Shown: one piece after another, positions 25,311 through 36,949 of the stretch | Layout: each line of letters opens with the position of its first letter | Position numbering within the stretch: position 1 is the first letter of the stretch | Assembly: GCF_030035675.1 (NCBI RefSeq) | Contig: NC_084482.1 | Span: forward strand, 226,343,943-226,407,942 | Direction: 5' to 3' | Length of the DNA: 64,000 bases | Origin: Rhineura floridana | Taxonomy: Eukaryota; Chordata; Lepidosauria; Squamata; Rhineuridae | Program-made: the position numbers and the translations under genes | The notes under the pieces: generated by a model | The model's database searches: none | What the model was told of the DNA's origin: nothing | Seen by the model: only the letters and a program-made list of their open reading frames with translations

Positions 25311-25930
25311 CTCCTAAGATGACAAGTTGTCTCATTTGGGGTAGAAGAGGTTCGCTGGGTGGGGGCAGCCCACCACACTAGCTTCCCGGAAGATCGCTTG
25401 CCATTGCTTACCAGAAGGAAGACAGGGAGGGTCTAAGCTGTGGGGAGGTCAGCGAGATGCAAACAGAATGGCTGAGCCAAGTGATGCTCATGATGGTGCA
25501 TTTGCACCACATCAACCTCCCCAGCATCTCACTTTCTCCCTCCCTCCCAGTAAACGACTGTTCTTCAACCTTAGGTCCCCAGATGCTGTTGGACTACAAT
25601 TCCCATCATCCCCAAGTCAGCTTAGCCAACGGTGAGGGGTAATGGGAGTTGTAGTCCACCGACCCACCTGTCGGGAAGCTGGCGTAACAGCTCAGCTCCA
25701 ACTGGTGAACCGTTTCTGATATCAGGGTTCTAGTTCAATGAAAAGGAAATCACACAGAGACGTGACAGAGGTGTGTCATGTTGTCCATGGTAAGGAGAAG
25801 GCGGACAGAGACTGGTTTTCATCTCTGTCCCATGGTACGGGAGCCCAGTGAGATCTTCCAAGGAAGATTCAGGACAGCACACGTTTAAAACTACGGAGGT
25901 TGCTCCCACAAGAGAGAGTGGTGCCCACCA
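25311..25930. other. Unassigned interval with a hAT-type palindrome
   Basis: Positions about 25570-25665 hold inverted arms (GGACTACAATTCCCATCATC against GGGAGTTGTAGTCC), a degraded hAT MITE. Nothing else is recognised. Confidence 0.45.
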
Positions 25931-26240
25931 AATTGTTGTTATGCGCCTTCAAGTCGATTACGACTTAAGGCAACCCTATGAATCAGTGACCTCCAACAGG
26001 ATCTGCTATGAACCACGCTGTTCAAATCTTGTAAGTCCAGGTCTGTGGCTTCCTTTATGGAGTCAATCCATCTCTTGTTTGGCCTTCCTCTTTTTCTACT
26101 TCCTTCTGTTTTTCCCAGCATTATTGTCTTTTCTAATGAATCATGTCTTCTCATGATGTGTCCAAAGTATGATAATCTCAGTTTCATCATTTTAGCTTCT
26201 AGTGATAGTTCTGGTTTTTGAGGATCACCAACTTGGATAG
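25931..26240 (-). mobile_element. BovB/RTE LINE 3' end
   Basis: The minus strand encodes PELSLEAKMMKLRLSYFGHI, MRRHDSLEKTIMLGKTEGSR, RKRGRPNKRWIDSIKEATDL, LQDLNSVVHSR and SLIHRVALSRNRLEG, followed by the BovB tail (CGACTTGAAGGCGCATAAC). The frame is open over this stretch but is only about 90 codons. Confidence 0.9.
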
Positions 26241-26254
26241 CTTTAACAAGGCCT

Positions 26255-26505
26255 ATGGAAGATAAGGCTGTCAACAGCTATTAGCCGGAAAAACAATAAT
26301 CTTCCTCAACTATAGTAGGAGATACACATTTGAATTCCATTTGCAAGGAATCAGAAGAGTTCTGCTAGCATTCATGCCCTGTTTGCAGGCTTCCCGTTGG
26401 GACATGCAGTTGGCCACTGTGGGAACAGGCTGTGAACTAGATGGCGTCCCTCTCCCCACCCTTTGGCCTGATGCAGCAGCCAAGCAATTCTTATGTTCTT
26501 AGGAA
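26255..26505 (+). mobile_element. CR1 3' end, diverged
   Basis: It contains GGCTTCCCGTTGGGACATGC, GTTGGCCACTGTGGGAACAG, GAACTAGATGG and TTCTTATGTTCTTA, the CR1 3' UTR layout seen at 8540-8645. Confidence 0.65.
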
Positions 26506-26556
26506 CTGAAATGAGAGATATGTACACACAGTTTCACCGCTTATCAAAGGACTTAC

Positions 26557-26697
26557 CTCTCGATTTCTCCTGGGCAGGCATCTTTTTCTGCTTCAGGGCA
26601 GGAGATGATGTCAGATTTGGGCCCTTCGTTGCAGGAGAACAAAAACATCACTGTTATTCACGCTGCTCGGGGCTGCAGAAATATTCAGAAATGCTGA
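26557..26697 (-). other. Candidate small exon with a strong donor
   Basis: Minus strand: an acceptor-like TTTCTGCAG ends at about 26680 and an AGAG|GTAAGTC donor ends the exon at 26557. Inside, ATG at 26579-26581 (AAGATGCC context) gives MPAQEKSR ending in phase 1, the same phase as the ZNF-A terminal exon. It could be an alternative first coding exon of ZNF-A without KRAB, or an unrelated or chance splice site. Coding evidence is very short. Confidence 0.25.
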
Positions 26698-26814
26698 GCA
26701 CCCATTTTCACCCCACCCAAAAGGTGAACCCAAGGAAAGGAACATATTTTTCACAAAACAGGAACGTCACGAGTTCCCTATAGTTAGGGAAACTATACAT
26801 GACGGACCCAAATC

Positions 26815-27503
26815 CTGTTTGCAAATAGTTTCCAAACAGCGTGAGGTATTAGTTCCCCTCTATTCAGCACTGGTTAACCCTCATTTTGAGTACTGCGTCC
26901 AATTCTGGACACTGCACTTTAAGAAGGATGCAGACAAACTGGAACGGGTTCAGAGGAGGGCAACAAGGATGATCAGGGGACTGGAAACAAAGCCCTATGA
27001 GGAGAGACTGAAAGAACTGGGCATGTTTAGCCTGGAGGAGAGAAGACTGAGGGGAGATATGATAGCAGATATGACGGGAGATATCAAGGCAGAACCTGGA
27101 CCATTGGTCTAGCTCAATATAATCTCCACCAACTAGCAGGACTCCCCAAGACTGCGGGGAGATATGATAGCACTCTTCAAGTACATGAAAGGTTGTCACA
27201 TTATAGAGGAGGGCCGGGATCTCTTCTCGATCGTCCCAGAGTGCAGGACACGGAATAATGGGCTCAAGTTGCAGGAAGCCAGATTTCGACTGGACAGCAG
27301 GAAAAACTTCCTAACTGTTAGGGCAATCCGACAATGGAACCGATTACCTAGAGAGGTAGTGGGCTCTCCGACACTGGAGGCCTTCAAGAGGCAGCTGGAC
27401 AGCCATCTGTCGGGAATGCTTTCATTTGGATTCCTGCACTGAGCAGGGGGTTGGACTCGATGGCCTTATAGACCCCTTCCAACTCTACTGTTCTATGATT
27501 TGT
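26815..27503 (+). mobile_element. CR1 LINE 3' end with captured SINE fragment
   Basis: [20 protein letters not shown] and [20 protein letters not shown]-type sequence to about 27075 is followed by the SINE-like insert (27085-27155, ACCATTGGTCTAGCTCAATA) and then by the CR1 terminus (RFRLDSRKNFLTVRAIRQWN, GSPTLEAFKRQLDSHLSGML), with a tail near TTCTATGATTT. The 27085-27503 part is nearly identical to 5541-5948, including the insert. The phrase GGGAGATATGATAGCA is duplicated on both sides of the insert. Confidence 0.85.
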
Positions 27504-28160
27504 CCCATTTGCTCTGCGTTCATTTCAGCACAGGGAAGGCCCAGCAGGGTCAGAATCTCCTGCTCAGACCATCCCACCACCTTCAAAAGAGAGCCAGGTG
27601 GTATCGTTTGGCATTTGGTCCAACACTCCCTGGCACAAAGCAAGGCTATAATTAAGAGGTCTTCTGCCAGCATTTAGGGGACTCCTAAATCTCTGCAAAG
27701 GCAGGAGAGATGAGCGAAAGGATAGTCCACGCTAATTCCTCCCAAAAGATCAAATGCCAGAGACATAGTTTTCTTAATTTGGGGGAACTTGCTTTTCTAG
27801 CCTAATCTGATGGAAAAGAGTCTGGCCACCCCTGCCAGAAGCCCATTTCTCAAAAGAAGCCCAGAATTCAAGCTAATGTCTGGAACTGTCTGCCTTTTTT
27901 CTCCCTTCCTCTCCCCTTCCCCTCCCCACCCCTACCCGTGGTCTTTTCTGCATGCCTGGAGTTTTTCCCCGCAGCCTCCATCCATCCCTTCCTCCTTTTC
28001 CACCCAGTCAAACCCCCTCCCTTCCGCTGAACTTACCAGCTCTCGCCCAGCCTCTTATGCAGATGCAGCAGCAACCTGGCTGGGATGCTCAATGGTTTCA
28101 GGGGGGTGGGTCCACAGGTCACCCCTTCTTCTTTAATCTAGGAAAAAAGAAACCAAATGC
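27504..28160. other. Unassigned interval
   Basis: No gene is established. A 62-codon minus-strand frame (27485-27673) contains VGWSEQEILTLLGLP, faintly like SCAN or MADF helices, but it is too short and isolated to call. The part from 27880 is pyrimidine-rich. Confidence 0.35.
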
Positions 28161-28162
28161 AG

Positions 28163-28842
28163 AGTTATAAGATGGGGGATACCTGGCTCAGCAACACGAC
28201 ATGTGAGAAGCATCTTGGAACTGTTGAGCATGACAAGCTGAATATGAGCCAACAGTGTGATACGGCTGCAAAAAAGGCAAACACTATTTTAGGCCGCATT
28301 AACAGAAATATAGTTTCCAAATCGTGTGAAGTATTACTTCCCCTCTATTCGGCACTGGTTAGGCCTCATCTTGAGTATTGTGACCAGTTCCGGACACCAC
28401 ACTTAAAAAGGATGCAGACAAACTGGAACAGGGTCAGAACAAGGATGATCAGAGGACCGGAAGCAAAGCCCTATGAGGCGAGACTGAAAAAATTGGCCGT
28501 CTTTGGCCTTGAGAAGACTGAGGGGAGGTTTTTCAAGTACTTGAAAAGTTGTCACACAGAGGAGGGCCGGGATTTCTTCTAGATTGTTCCAGAGTGCAGC
28601 ACACAGAACAATGGGCTCAAGTTACAGGAAGCCAGATTTCAATGGAAAATCAGGAAAAACTTCCTGTCTGAAAGAGCAATGAGCAATGGGACCAATGACC
28701 TCAGGAGGTGGTGGGCTCTCCAATACCGGAGGCATTCAAGCTACCTGTTGGAGATGCGTTAATTTGGATTCCTGCACTGAGCAGGGGGCGGGACTCGACG
28801 GCCTTATGGGTCTTTTCCAACTCTACATTTCTATGATTCTAA
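28163..28842 (+). mobile_element. CR1 LINE 3' end
   Basis: Plus-strand CR1 C-terminus: [40 protein letters not shown], then FKYLKSCHTEEGRDFF, and a tail ending TTTCTATGATTCT. A 141-codon frame remains. It lacks the SINE insert found in the copies at 5536 and 26815. Confidence 0.85.
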
Positions 28843-28859
28843 TCCTTTCTGAGGAGCTC

Positions 28860-30430
28860 ACGTGTAAAGACAAGCTGAAGGTTCCTGGGAGGGAGGAGGA
28901 GAGGGTGCCTCAGAGCAGAGTTTTTCTTTCCCAAGACATTTGGCTGCCTGAGGGGGGAGACCCAAACTGCAGCCCCCTCGTCCCATCAGACCCTACGCTT
29001 GCAAACATCCTGCAAATCCTCTCCTCCTTCCTCTCTCTCCTCACTCACCCCTTCCTACGGCTGGCATCCCATGCGCGCTGACTTGAGAGTAAGTCCTACT
29101 TCGGAGCAACTCTGCACAGTGCTGGCCTCTTCCTCCTCCCTCCCTCTTTTCCCCCTGCTTCCAAAGCCCACCCGCCTCTGGGAGAGGAGGGGGCTCTGCT
29201 GCACCCAAGAGGCACTTCAGAGCGTCAGGCTAGGACCTGGGAGACCCGGGTTCAAAAGCAGCCACCGCCTCTTCGCAGGGTTCTTGTGAGGATTAAATGG
29301 GGAGGGAGCGGCCCAGGTGCACCTCCCTGAGCTCTTTGGGGGGCGGGGAGAAAGGTGGGCTGTACAGACCACAAAAGAGTGGGGCATTTGGGGGAGCGAT
29401 TCACACACACACACACTGCAGATCCCTAGACGGGAGGGGGGAACAAGCCAAGGCAGCCTCGGAGCCCCTCCGGAGATACCCTCACCCCACCGCCAGCCCG
29501 AAACATCGAGATCCTCCCCAAAAGGCCATGTGGTCTGACTTCCTCCTCCCCTCCCCCCGTGGCGCTTATCTCTTTCATTCACCCTTCAGCCCCCCCCCAC
29601 TACCTTGCCTCCCCTCTCCTCGCCCACGGGGGCCCTCCCCTGCACCCAAAGGCCCCTTTGCATGACTCCCACTTCCCTTTCGGGCTGAAGGGGGGGTTTC
29701 CCGGCCCTTTGTCCCCCTTCCCCTGCCTGGGCTTCTCCCCCTCCCTCCCTTCCTCCCTCCCACTTGCTTCGCTTTGCGCTCCCCCTCCCCCCAATGGAAG
29801 CCCCCCCCGCCAGACCTTCCCTCCCTCCCTTTGCACCCACCTGATCCTGGCGAGGGGGATCCCGCCTCCTTTGCTTTAATGCACAGACTCCCACCCCTCT
29901 TTTCCGCTTTGCATTTCCCCTTCCTTCCTTGCGACGCGATTTGCACCCTCAACCTGATCCCAGTATCCCCACTGGGGAGGGGGAGGGCCTCTTTCCCGGC
30001 CTCTCTAGGCATCCGCACTCTCTCTCTCTCTGTAACCCTGAGATGGATTCCGAGGTTGCAAGAAAGGGAGGGCAGCCCCCTTTGCAAAAGCAGAGCTCGG
30101 AGGGAGGAGCCCTCCAAGGGACTCCCGCGGGAAAGCCGCGCGGAGCGGGGTGGGGGCACTGAAATCCTTTGGGCCTGCTTTTTATTTTGGGGGGTGGGTC
30201 GGGGGGCTGTACTGCCAGTGGCCTTGCTGCAGAGAGAGCCCCCCAGGAAGCACCTTTGGGTCCTGCTGCTCGCGGCCTCCGCTATGGTTTGGCGAAGGGC
30301 TCTCGGGCCGGGGCTGGACCCCCCTCCCCCAGGAGGAGGAGCCCTTTGCAGAGCTGCACCTGTCCGCAGATGTCGTTCTTTTCTTTCTCCCTTTTAGATG
30401 TTTTCATGCTCTTATCGCTTGTGTGAACAC
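28860..30430. promoter_or_regulatory. GC-rich, CpG-island-like block
   Basis: Long runs of C- and G-rich sequence with scattered CpG, an AC microsatellite (29400-29418) and no repeat family that I recognise. It lies about 9 kb upstream of the ZNF-A exon on the minus strand, so it may be that gene's promoter and 5' exon region. Large open frames on both strands here are low-complexity products of base composition and are not called. No TATA box or defined start site could be assigned. Confidence 0.4.
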
Positions 30431-30431
30431 T

Positions 30432-30893
30432 GGACACTAAAGTCAGGATCATTCAGACCATGGTATTTCCGATCTCTATGTGTGGATGTGAAAGTTGGAC
30501 AGTGAAAAAAGGGGATAAGAGAAAAATTAACTCGTTTGAAATGTGGTGTTGGAGGAGAGCTTTGCACATACCATTGACTGCAAAAAAGACAAATAATTGG
30601 GTGTTAGAACAAATTTAACCAGAGCTATCACTAGAAGCTAAAATGATGAAACTGAGGTTATCATACTTTGGACACATCATGAGAAGACAGGATTCACTAG
30701 AAAGGACAATAATGGTGGGAAAAACAGAAGGGAGTAGAAAAAGAGGAAGGCCAAACAAGAGATGGGTTGACTCCATAAAGGAAGCCACAGACCTGAACTT
30801 GCAAGATCTGAACAGGGTGGTTCACGACAGATGTTACTGGAGGTTTCTGCTGATTCACAGGATCTCCGTAAGTTGTAGTCGTTTCACAACAAC
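30432..30893 (+). mobile_element. BovB/RTE LINE 3' end
   Basis: The plus strand encodes TKVRIIQTMVFPISMCGCES, the WCWRRALHIP region and LRLSYFGHIMRRQDSLERTI, then RKRGRPNKRWVDSIKEATDL, followed by the BovB tail ending in CACAACAACA. It abuts the end of the GC-rich block. Confidence 0.9.
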
Positions 30894-30924
30894 ATCGTTT
30901 GTGTGAAAGTGCTTCTTTCAGTGC

Positions 30925-31190
30925 ATAAACCATGGAATTCGCTTTCTCACAAGGGGCACTTATGGCCACCAACTTGGAGGGCTCTAAAAGAGGATTAGGC
31001 AAATTTCTGGAGGGGATAAGGCTACCACCCACAGTGGCTACGCTCTGCAAGGATAGTCAGGGGCAGCGTGCTTCTGAAAGCCAGTTGCCAGTTGCCGCGG
31101 GAGGGGAGAGTGCTCTTGCGCTCCGGTCCTGCTTGCGGGCTTCCCAGGGGCATTGGCCGGAATCAACAAGACTCTTCTTATGCTCCGATT
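30925..31190 (+). mobile_element. CR1 3' end
   Basis: It contains CCATGGAATTCGCTTTCTCA, ATGGCCACCAACTTGGAGGG, GGAGAGTGCTCTTGCGCTCC and GACTCTTCTTATG, the CR1 3' terminal layout, with many differences from the younger copies. Confidence 0.75.
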
Positions 31191-31231
31191 TAAGTACATT
31201 TCTTTTTCCTTTTACTGTATGGAGCAATTGC

Positions 31232-31325
31232 TGTATTCATAGAATCACAGAGTTGGAGGGGGCCTGTAAGGCCATCGAGTCCAACCCCCAATATATATAT
31301 ATATATTTATATATTGTATATATCT
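31232..31325 (-). repeat. CR1 terminus fragment and (TA)n run
   Basis: The reverse complement of the CR1 end (ATAGAATCACAGAGTTGGAG) up to about 31292 is followed by an ATATAT repeat to 31325. Confidence 0.7.
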
Positions 31326-32444
31326 TGATTTATGACCAGTGAAGAACTATAGTCAGAGTCACTTGTTCAAATGAGTACTTTGATTTATTCATATTATTCA
31401 GCTTTAATTCTTTCATAACTGTGAGATAAAGTTGTCTGTGCTATCTTATTCTGTGGAATTGGGTTGTTCAGATCCCAATTTGTGTGCAGTTCATTTGATA
31501 CACCTTTCTCAGCTGTTTTTTTTAATGTACACTGGCTCAGAGCAATTTTCCTTTTCTCAGCACCAACTTCTGCAATCTATTTTATTTATTTAACAAAATT
31601 TATATACCGCTTGAATGTAAAGACCTCTGAGCAGTTTACATAACAGTTGGTTCAACAGATCACTTTTCCCATTCTTTGAAGGACTCTTTCAAATTCATTT
31701 ATTTATTTATTTATAAGAGGATTTATATGTTGCCCTCTCGCAAAGCATCAGGGCGTTGTACAACAACATAAAACACATTTTAAAACGATGCTGAACAATC
31801 ACTAAAGTGCCAAGCTACTCAAAGACGTTTTCAGCAGCTGCATAGGCCTGTTGGCCCCCAAAAAGTCTTCCAGAGGCGCCTGATTCCCCTCCAGCGCAAG
31901 CATCTTGGGAATACCTTCATTCTGGTTCGGGGGGGTCTTAGCTCAGTCTTGCCCTACAACTCCTGCTTGGAGGTCCTGTGACGAAGCAGTCACGGCTTTT
32001 TCTCCATAGATCTGTGTTCCAACACGCTCTTGCGGCTTCACCTGGCTTACACACACCCAAGAGGGCACTTTGCACACAAATGGGGGTTCAGGGCCCACCC
32101 AGAAGGTCAGGGGGACTCAAAACCCAATTCCTTAGGGTGGGGGTAGAGGAGCAAGACAGTCCCACAGAGGGCTCACTGCCCACTCCAATTCAAGGAAGGA
32201 AATCATTCTAGGGGGGGGAATCCTAAAGGCAAGGGATCCTAAAAGGCCGTGGGCCACAGTCACTTTTCGTTTGTGATGCAGGGTATGTTGACTCTATTCT
32301 TCTCTGGTGTATGAAGCCAAGAGGGCGTCTCCCAGTCTCCCTCCTTACTGGCCCGCCAGTCCCTTCTCCTTCCCTCCCCTCTAGCCTAACTGCCCCCCAA
32401 ACTGCCTAACACAGGACTACTTAGCAAAATGAGAAAATGACCAG
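31326..32444. other. LINE-tail fragments and unassigned sequence
   Basis: Two (TTTA)n-led minus-strand tail fragments lie at about 31575-31645 (TTTATATACCGCTTGAATG, CTGAGCAGTTTACATAAC) and 31695-31785 (AAGCATCAGGGCGTTGTACA). No genes are seen. A 77-codon frame at 31978-32211 has no recognisable features. Confidence 0.45.
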
Positions 32445-32815
32445 ATGGCCTGCCTTCAACTCGATCCCGACTTATGGCAACCCTCTGAATAGGGTTTTCA
32501 TGGTAAGCGGTATTCAGAGGGGGTTTCCCATTGCCTCCCTCTGAGGCTAGTCCTCCCCAGCTGGCTAGGGCCTGCGCAGCTTGCCACAGCTGCACAAGCC
32601 AGCCCCTTCCTTGTCCACAACTGCCAGCTGGGGGGCAACTGGGCTCCTTGGGACTATACAGCTTCCCCATGGCTGCACAGGTGGCAGGGCACGTAACCCC
32701 TGAGCCACTCCCTATGGGGGGTGATCTTTAGCTGGCTCTTGACACCCAGGAGACACAAGCGGGGATTTGAACTCTCTGGACTCCCAGCCAGGCTCTCCTC
32801 CCCACTGTGCTATAC
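32445..32815 (-). mobile_element. Long Sauria-type SINE variant
   Basis: The right end, on the minus strand, is tRNA-like (GTATAGCACAGTGGGGAGGA, GAGTTCAAATCCCCGC). The left end is the BovB-like tail with TTACCATGAAAACCC and GTCGGGATCGAGTTGAAGGC. The body between them (about 32550-32700) is unlike the short Sauria copies, so it is either a distinct subfamily or a composite. Confidence 0.7.
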
Positions 32816-34234
32816 CAGAAGAAGAAGCTGAATGGTGAGTCTTACCTCCAGCCTACAATATCTGGGAGACCATGTTTATCATTTCTCCAATTTGCAAGGA
32901 CACTGCCTGCCCTGTGGACAGGGTGGAGAGAGCAAGGCAGGGAGGGAAAGGCAGCGTCAGGGCCTGATCCACTCCGACAGTCCCCACCATTGCTTACTAG
33001 TTGTAGTATTTTAAAATCGTAAACTGCCTTGGCTGCCTAGGCAGAGGACGCAAATGAATGCAATAAATGTACAAATCATATGCCAGAGAAGAGTCATTCC
33101 TTCTCTTGTCTTTAGTAAAAGTTGTTTCACACAGAGGGCTTCCAAATGCCTTTCCCAGAGTGCAGACATGGAGCATGGCCTTCCACCTGCCACATTTTTC
33201 ATAAACTGAAATGCATTCATGGTCTGCTGCTGTTGTATTTTAAATAAATGCTTGAAAGGGATTTCAGCCTGTGGTCGTACGTGGTCACAACCCTCTCGTG
33301 CACCAGGGCAAGCTAGGGACTTCACTTTCATTTGCAGCTGGTAGTGGGGCAGGAGGGGAGTGCGAATCGGGTTTTCTCAGCAGTCGGCGAAAATGGCTTC
33401 TCCAGTTTTGGGAAAGTGGCAGGGCTGGGGAAAATCCCTGCTTAAGAGCTTGGAGGAGCCGTTGCTTCCTGGGGTTGACGTTCCTGGGCCAGATACGTCA
33501 ATGGTCTCATTCATTAGAAGGCAACTCCAGACATGCAGAGTTCTCAGGAATAACTCATCCGTGTAGTGAGATTCCTTCTGATGTCAAGCCTCCCCCCACT
33601 CTGTGCCCCTCAGCTGAAGGGAGATGCAAGGAAAGGGCACAAGAAGGCCTCCTGGCGGTCTGTTTCACCCAAGGGCTGGGCAGCCCATAGGTAGACTGGC
33701 TGAAAGACATTTATTGGTGGATTCTCCTTCCAGGGTGAAGGATGATTACGGAGTTTCAGCACAGGGCATTCATGCACCCTCATATTTTTAAAGCAGCCAC
33801 CAAAACTATAGAAACTTTTGCAGTGATTTCATGACCCCCAAAAAATAATAATTAAAAAATTGGTTTTGTTCTTTGAAGAGTGTGGACTTCCTGGAGCTTA
33901 CATCTCCCCATGTGACTCACTGTAGGCCGTTTGTACCAGGGCCAGGAACAGCCTGATCAGTTTAAGGTCTGCCCCCAGCCCCTGCTAGCAGGAGGGAAAC
34001 TTACCAGGCGGATTTCAGGTGCAGGAAATCTGAAGGCATCTTTTCTCTAGCTCTGGAGCTCAAAAGCAGTCCAGCATACACACACACACACACACCATGT
34101 GCCCCCAGCAAGGATGCATCTTATGCACCAAGGGAAAAGCAGCCATGAGGCCGCTCTCTCTTGCCACGGAAACCACACAGCCCGTGGGTCTGGGCTGTGC
34201 AGCTGAACTGCAAGGATCAGGCCCTGCGTCTGTG
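32816..34234. other. Unassigned interval
   Basis: An L2-tail-like remnant lies near 33015-33060 (AAACTGCCTTGGCTGCCTAG). An AC microsatellite is at 34077-34095. No gene was recognised on either strand. Confidence 0.4.
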
Positions 34235-34415
34235 GACTGCATAGGCATAAACAAAGTTGCCTTCCTACTGAGTCAGGACACATGGCCCATCTAACTCAGT
34301 ACTGTCTGCCCTGACGGGCAGTGGCTCCCAAGGGTTTCAGGCAGGGAGTCTCTCTCGCCTTATCTGGCGACGCCAGGGATGAACCTGGGCCCTTCTGCAT
34401 GTGAAGCCCATAACT
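34235..34415 (-). mobile_element. tRNA-derived SINE
   Basis: It reads AAGTTGCCTTCCTACTGAGT, CATCTAACTCAGTACTGTCT, GGTTTCAGGCAGGGAGTCTC, GATGAACCTGGGCCCTTCTG: the SINE in reverse orientation, with its tRNA-like head at the right. Confidence 0.8.
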
Positions 34416-34469
34416 GACATTCCAGCCTAAGCTGGGCATAGGAACTACTAGCCACAGAAGCCGCTTGAG

Positions 34470-35095
34470 ACTCCAGTGACAAGTTGGAATCCAGAAGTAG
34501 TCCCAGACTACAAACCTGTTCCTTCAGGAGTGCTCCCTGTCTTCATGAAGTCAAACACGCACTCACCGAACAGGCAGCACACCTGACTCCTGGATGTGGA
34601 AACCACCGAAACATAGAACTTCTGTCTTATCAGGATTTGGCCAGTTTGTCGGCCACCATCCAGTCCAGCGGTGCTTTCAGATGACTGTCCAACACCTTCA
34701 CGCCCTCCCAGTTCTGATGGAACTGAGAGATAGAGTGTCATCAGCATACTGATCACACCATGCTGCAAATCCCCAGACAACAGTTCCCAATGGTGTCATA
34801 TAGATGTTGAATAGCACAGGAGACAGAATGGACCCTTGTGGAACCCCAGAGCCCAAAAGCCATGGAGCCAAGCAACAATCCCCTCCAACTCCCTGAACAA
34901 CACTGTGGCCAATGGTGTCAAAAGCTGCTGAGACCTCCAGGAGAACCAACAGGGTTGCATTCCCTGTGTCTCACCTGATAAAGGTCATCAAGCAGGGTGG
35001 CCAAGGTTATTTTGGTGCCCAGACCAGTCTTGCAAACAGACCAGAATGGATATAGACAGTTTGCTTTCTCCAAGCAGCTGGCCTACAGATGATAC
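34470..35095 (-). mobile_element. L2-type LINE fragment
   Basis: The minus strand shows L2 RT pieces: VLLEVSAAFDTIGHSV, GSGVPQGSILSPVLFNIYMT and CDQYADDTLSLSSI. Frameshifts separate them. The catalytic ADD is still legible. Confidence 0.75.
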
Positions 35096-35197
35096 CTTGC
35101 TCCAGATTCCCTAATGATCACCCCCAACGGCTTCATGTAGATGTTAAATAACAATGGGGAAAAACTAGTATTCAGAGGTCTCCTGTAGCATAGATGC

Positions 35198-35830
35198 TGT
35201 CGGAAGGCAGAGCTGGGGTCCCAATCCCGGGGAGCTGGATCCCGGAGAGTTGGGAGAAGAGTATTCGGATGGATGGCAGAGGGAAGGGGGAGGAACTTCC
35301 CCCCCTTTGGAGCGAAGACGAAACAGAGGAACTGCCAGTGATAAGGTCGCTTAGCAACGGGGAGCCTGAGCCCTCCCTGGACATTCTCACGCCTCCCCCT
35401 CTTTCAGGCTCAGAGCAAGAGGGGGAAGAGGGAGGGCTGCTCACAGCCGAAAAGCGGGGAGGCAGTTTACCATCAGCCCCTCCCCTATCCCCCATACTGG
35501 AATCGGAAACTTCAGAAGAGGAGGGGGTGATGCTTCCCCCCTCACCGCGCACACGCAGACAGCTGAAAAGACAGGAGAGAAGGGGGGAAGGCGGGCAGTA
35601 CCTGAGGGGCAGTTAAGGAGGAGCGAAAGATTGCACGCCCGTTTGGCCCCTTCTTAAAGAACAGGCGGGAAGAAGTCCCTTGCTCTGTCAACTTTCTCCC
35701 AATGCCGCAGGACCTGTATCCCTGTATTGCTTCATGAGAAAACGCAGTCTTTGTTTGGACATTACCCTAATAAAACATGAATTAACTACAGCCGTTGGTC
35801 TGGTTCCTGAGTCACATCCTGGGCCTGACA
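35198..35830 (+). repeat. 5' LTR of the chromodomain Gypsy
   Basis: It starts TGTCGGAAGGCAG and ends GGGCCTGACA. It contains an AATAAA signal near 35768. It matches 40261-40883 almost throughout. Confidence 0.9.
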
Positions 35831-36059
35831 GCTTGACAGAGCCACCTAAATCACCCTCAACGCTCTCTTCACTTGACTGGGACAAGATGTCAAAGGGAGC
35901 AGCGGGGGGGACGAACCCCACTTCTGAGACGGAAGAAGTGGAACTCTTGAGGACTAAGGTAGCTGATTTGCAGAAGGATGTTCAAGCCCTGCTAGCAGCA
36001 GTCAAGGCGCTGAAGACGGATAATCAAACCTTGAAGGCCACGATAGACCAGATGCGAAC

Positions 36060-36830
36060 AGCCCCTCCAGCTGCCGTAGTAAAGGTTCCCATTGGATTGC
36101 CCCCAAAATATGCGGGACAAAGTGATCAGTTGGCAACCTTTGTGGCTCAATGTGAGTTATATCTGGATGTCAGGCACACGGAATTTCCAGACGATGGGAC
36201 TAAAGTAGCTTTCGTGATTAGCCTCCTGGAGGGAGAAGCTGCAAAATGGGGGACTCCGTATCTCGTGAGAAAGGATACTGTCTTAGGAAGGTACAGAGGA
36301 TTTATACAGGAGATGACCGAGATGTTTCAAGACCCGCAAAGGGCTGAAACAGTAGCGCGGCAAATAGGCGCTCTGAAGCAAGCTAAAGGGACTGTTTCCG
36401 AGTACACTAACGCTTTTAAAATTCTGTCCCAGGAAACTGGTTACAATGACGCCGCCCTGATGTTTATGTACCGGAGTGGATTAAATGCTGAAATCCTGGA
36501 TGAGTTGGCCAGGACCTCCCCCCCCGCTGACCTACCAGGGCTCATCTGGCTATGCCTACAGATAGATCACCGGATGGAAGGAAGGCGCCTGGAAAGGAAG
36601 CAGGAGGTCCCGAGATACTCAGCCTCGGCATCCCGCAACAAGACCCTTCCCACTGCAGGGATGGCAGTAATGCAACTGAGGGACAGGGAGGGGCTAGGCC
36701 AAGACTGTCGGAAGAAGAAAAGGAAAGACGACGCCAGGAACGTTTATGCTTTTATTGTTCAAAGCCGGGCCATGTGGCCAGAGACTGTGGACTGAAAGGG
36801 GGGAAAGCTGAGCCATCGGGAAACTAGAAC
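36060..36830 (+). other. Gag region of the Gypsy fossil
   Basis: Capsid-like sequence (LPPKYAGQSDQLATFVAQCE, VAFVISLLEGEAAKWGTPYL) resembles the gag from which host PEG10/RTL genes derive. A CCHC zinc knuckle (CFYCSKPGHVARDC) follows near 36750. A coiled-coil-like leader rich in L and K precedes it from about 35930. Confidence 0.8.
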
Positions 36831-36949
36831 ACCCAGTCCACGTGCAGGCCGGTGGACTGGGGGCAGCGTTGTATAAAGGCCCCCCAACGATCCAACCTCC
36901 CTCAGAGGGGGTGTTGGTCTTGCCTATTCGGATTACAACTTCCAGAGGA

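Noticed and set aside
27485-27673. Minus-strand frame with VGWSEQEILTLLGLP, considered as a SCAN or MADF domain
   Set aside because: Only a short stretch resembles either fold, and the flanking residues and length do not fit.
29575-30159. A 194-codon minus-strand frame rich in G, K, R and E
   Set aside because: Low-complexity translation of a GC-rich block with no domain; other frames in the block are equally open.
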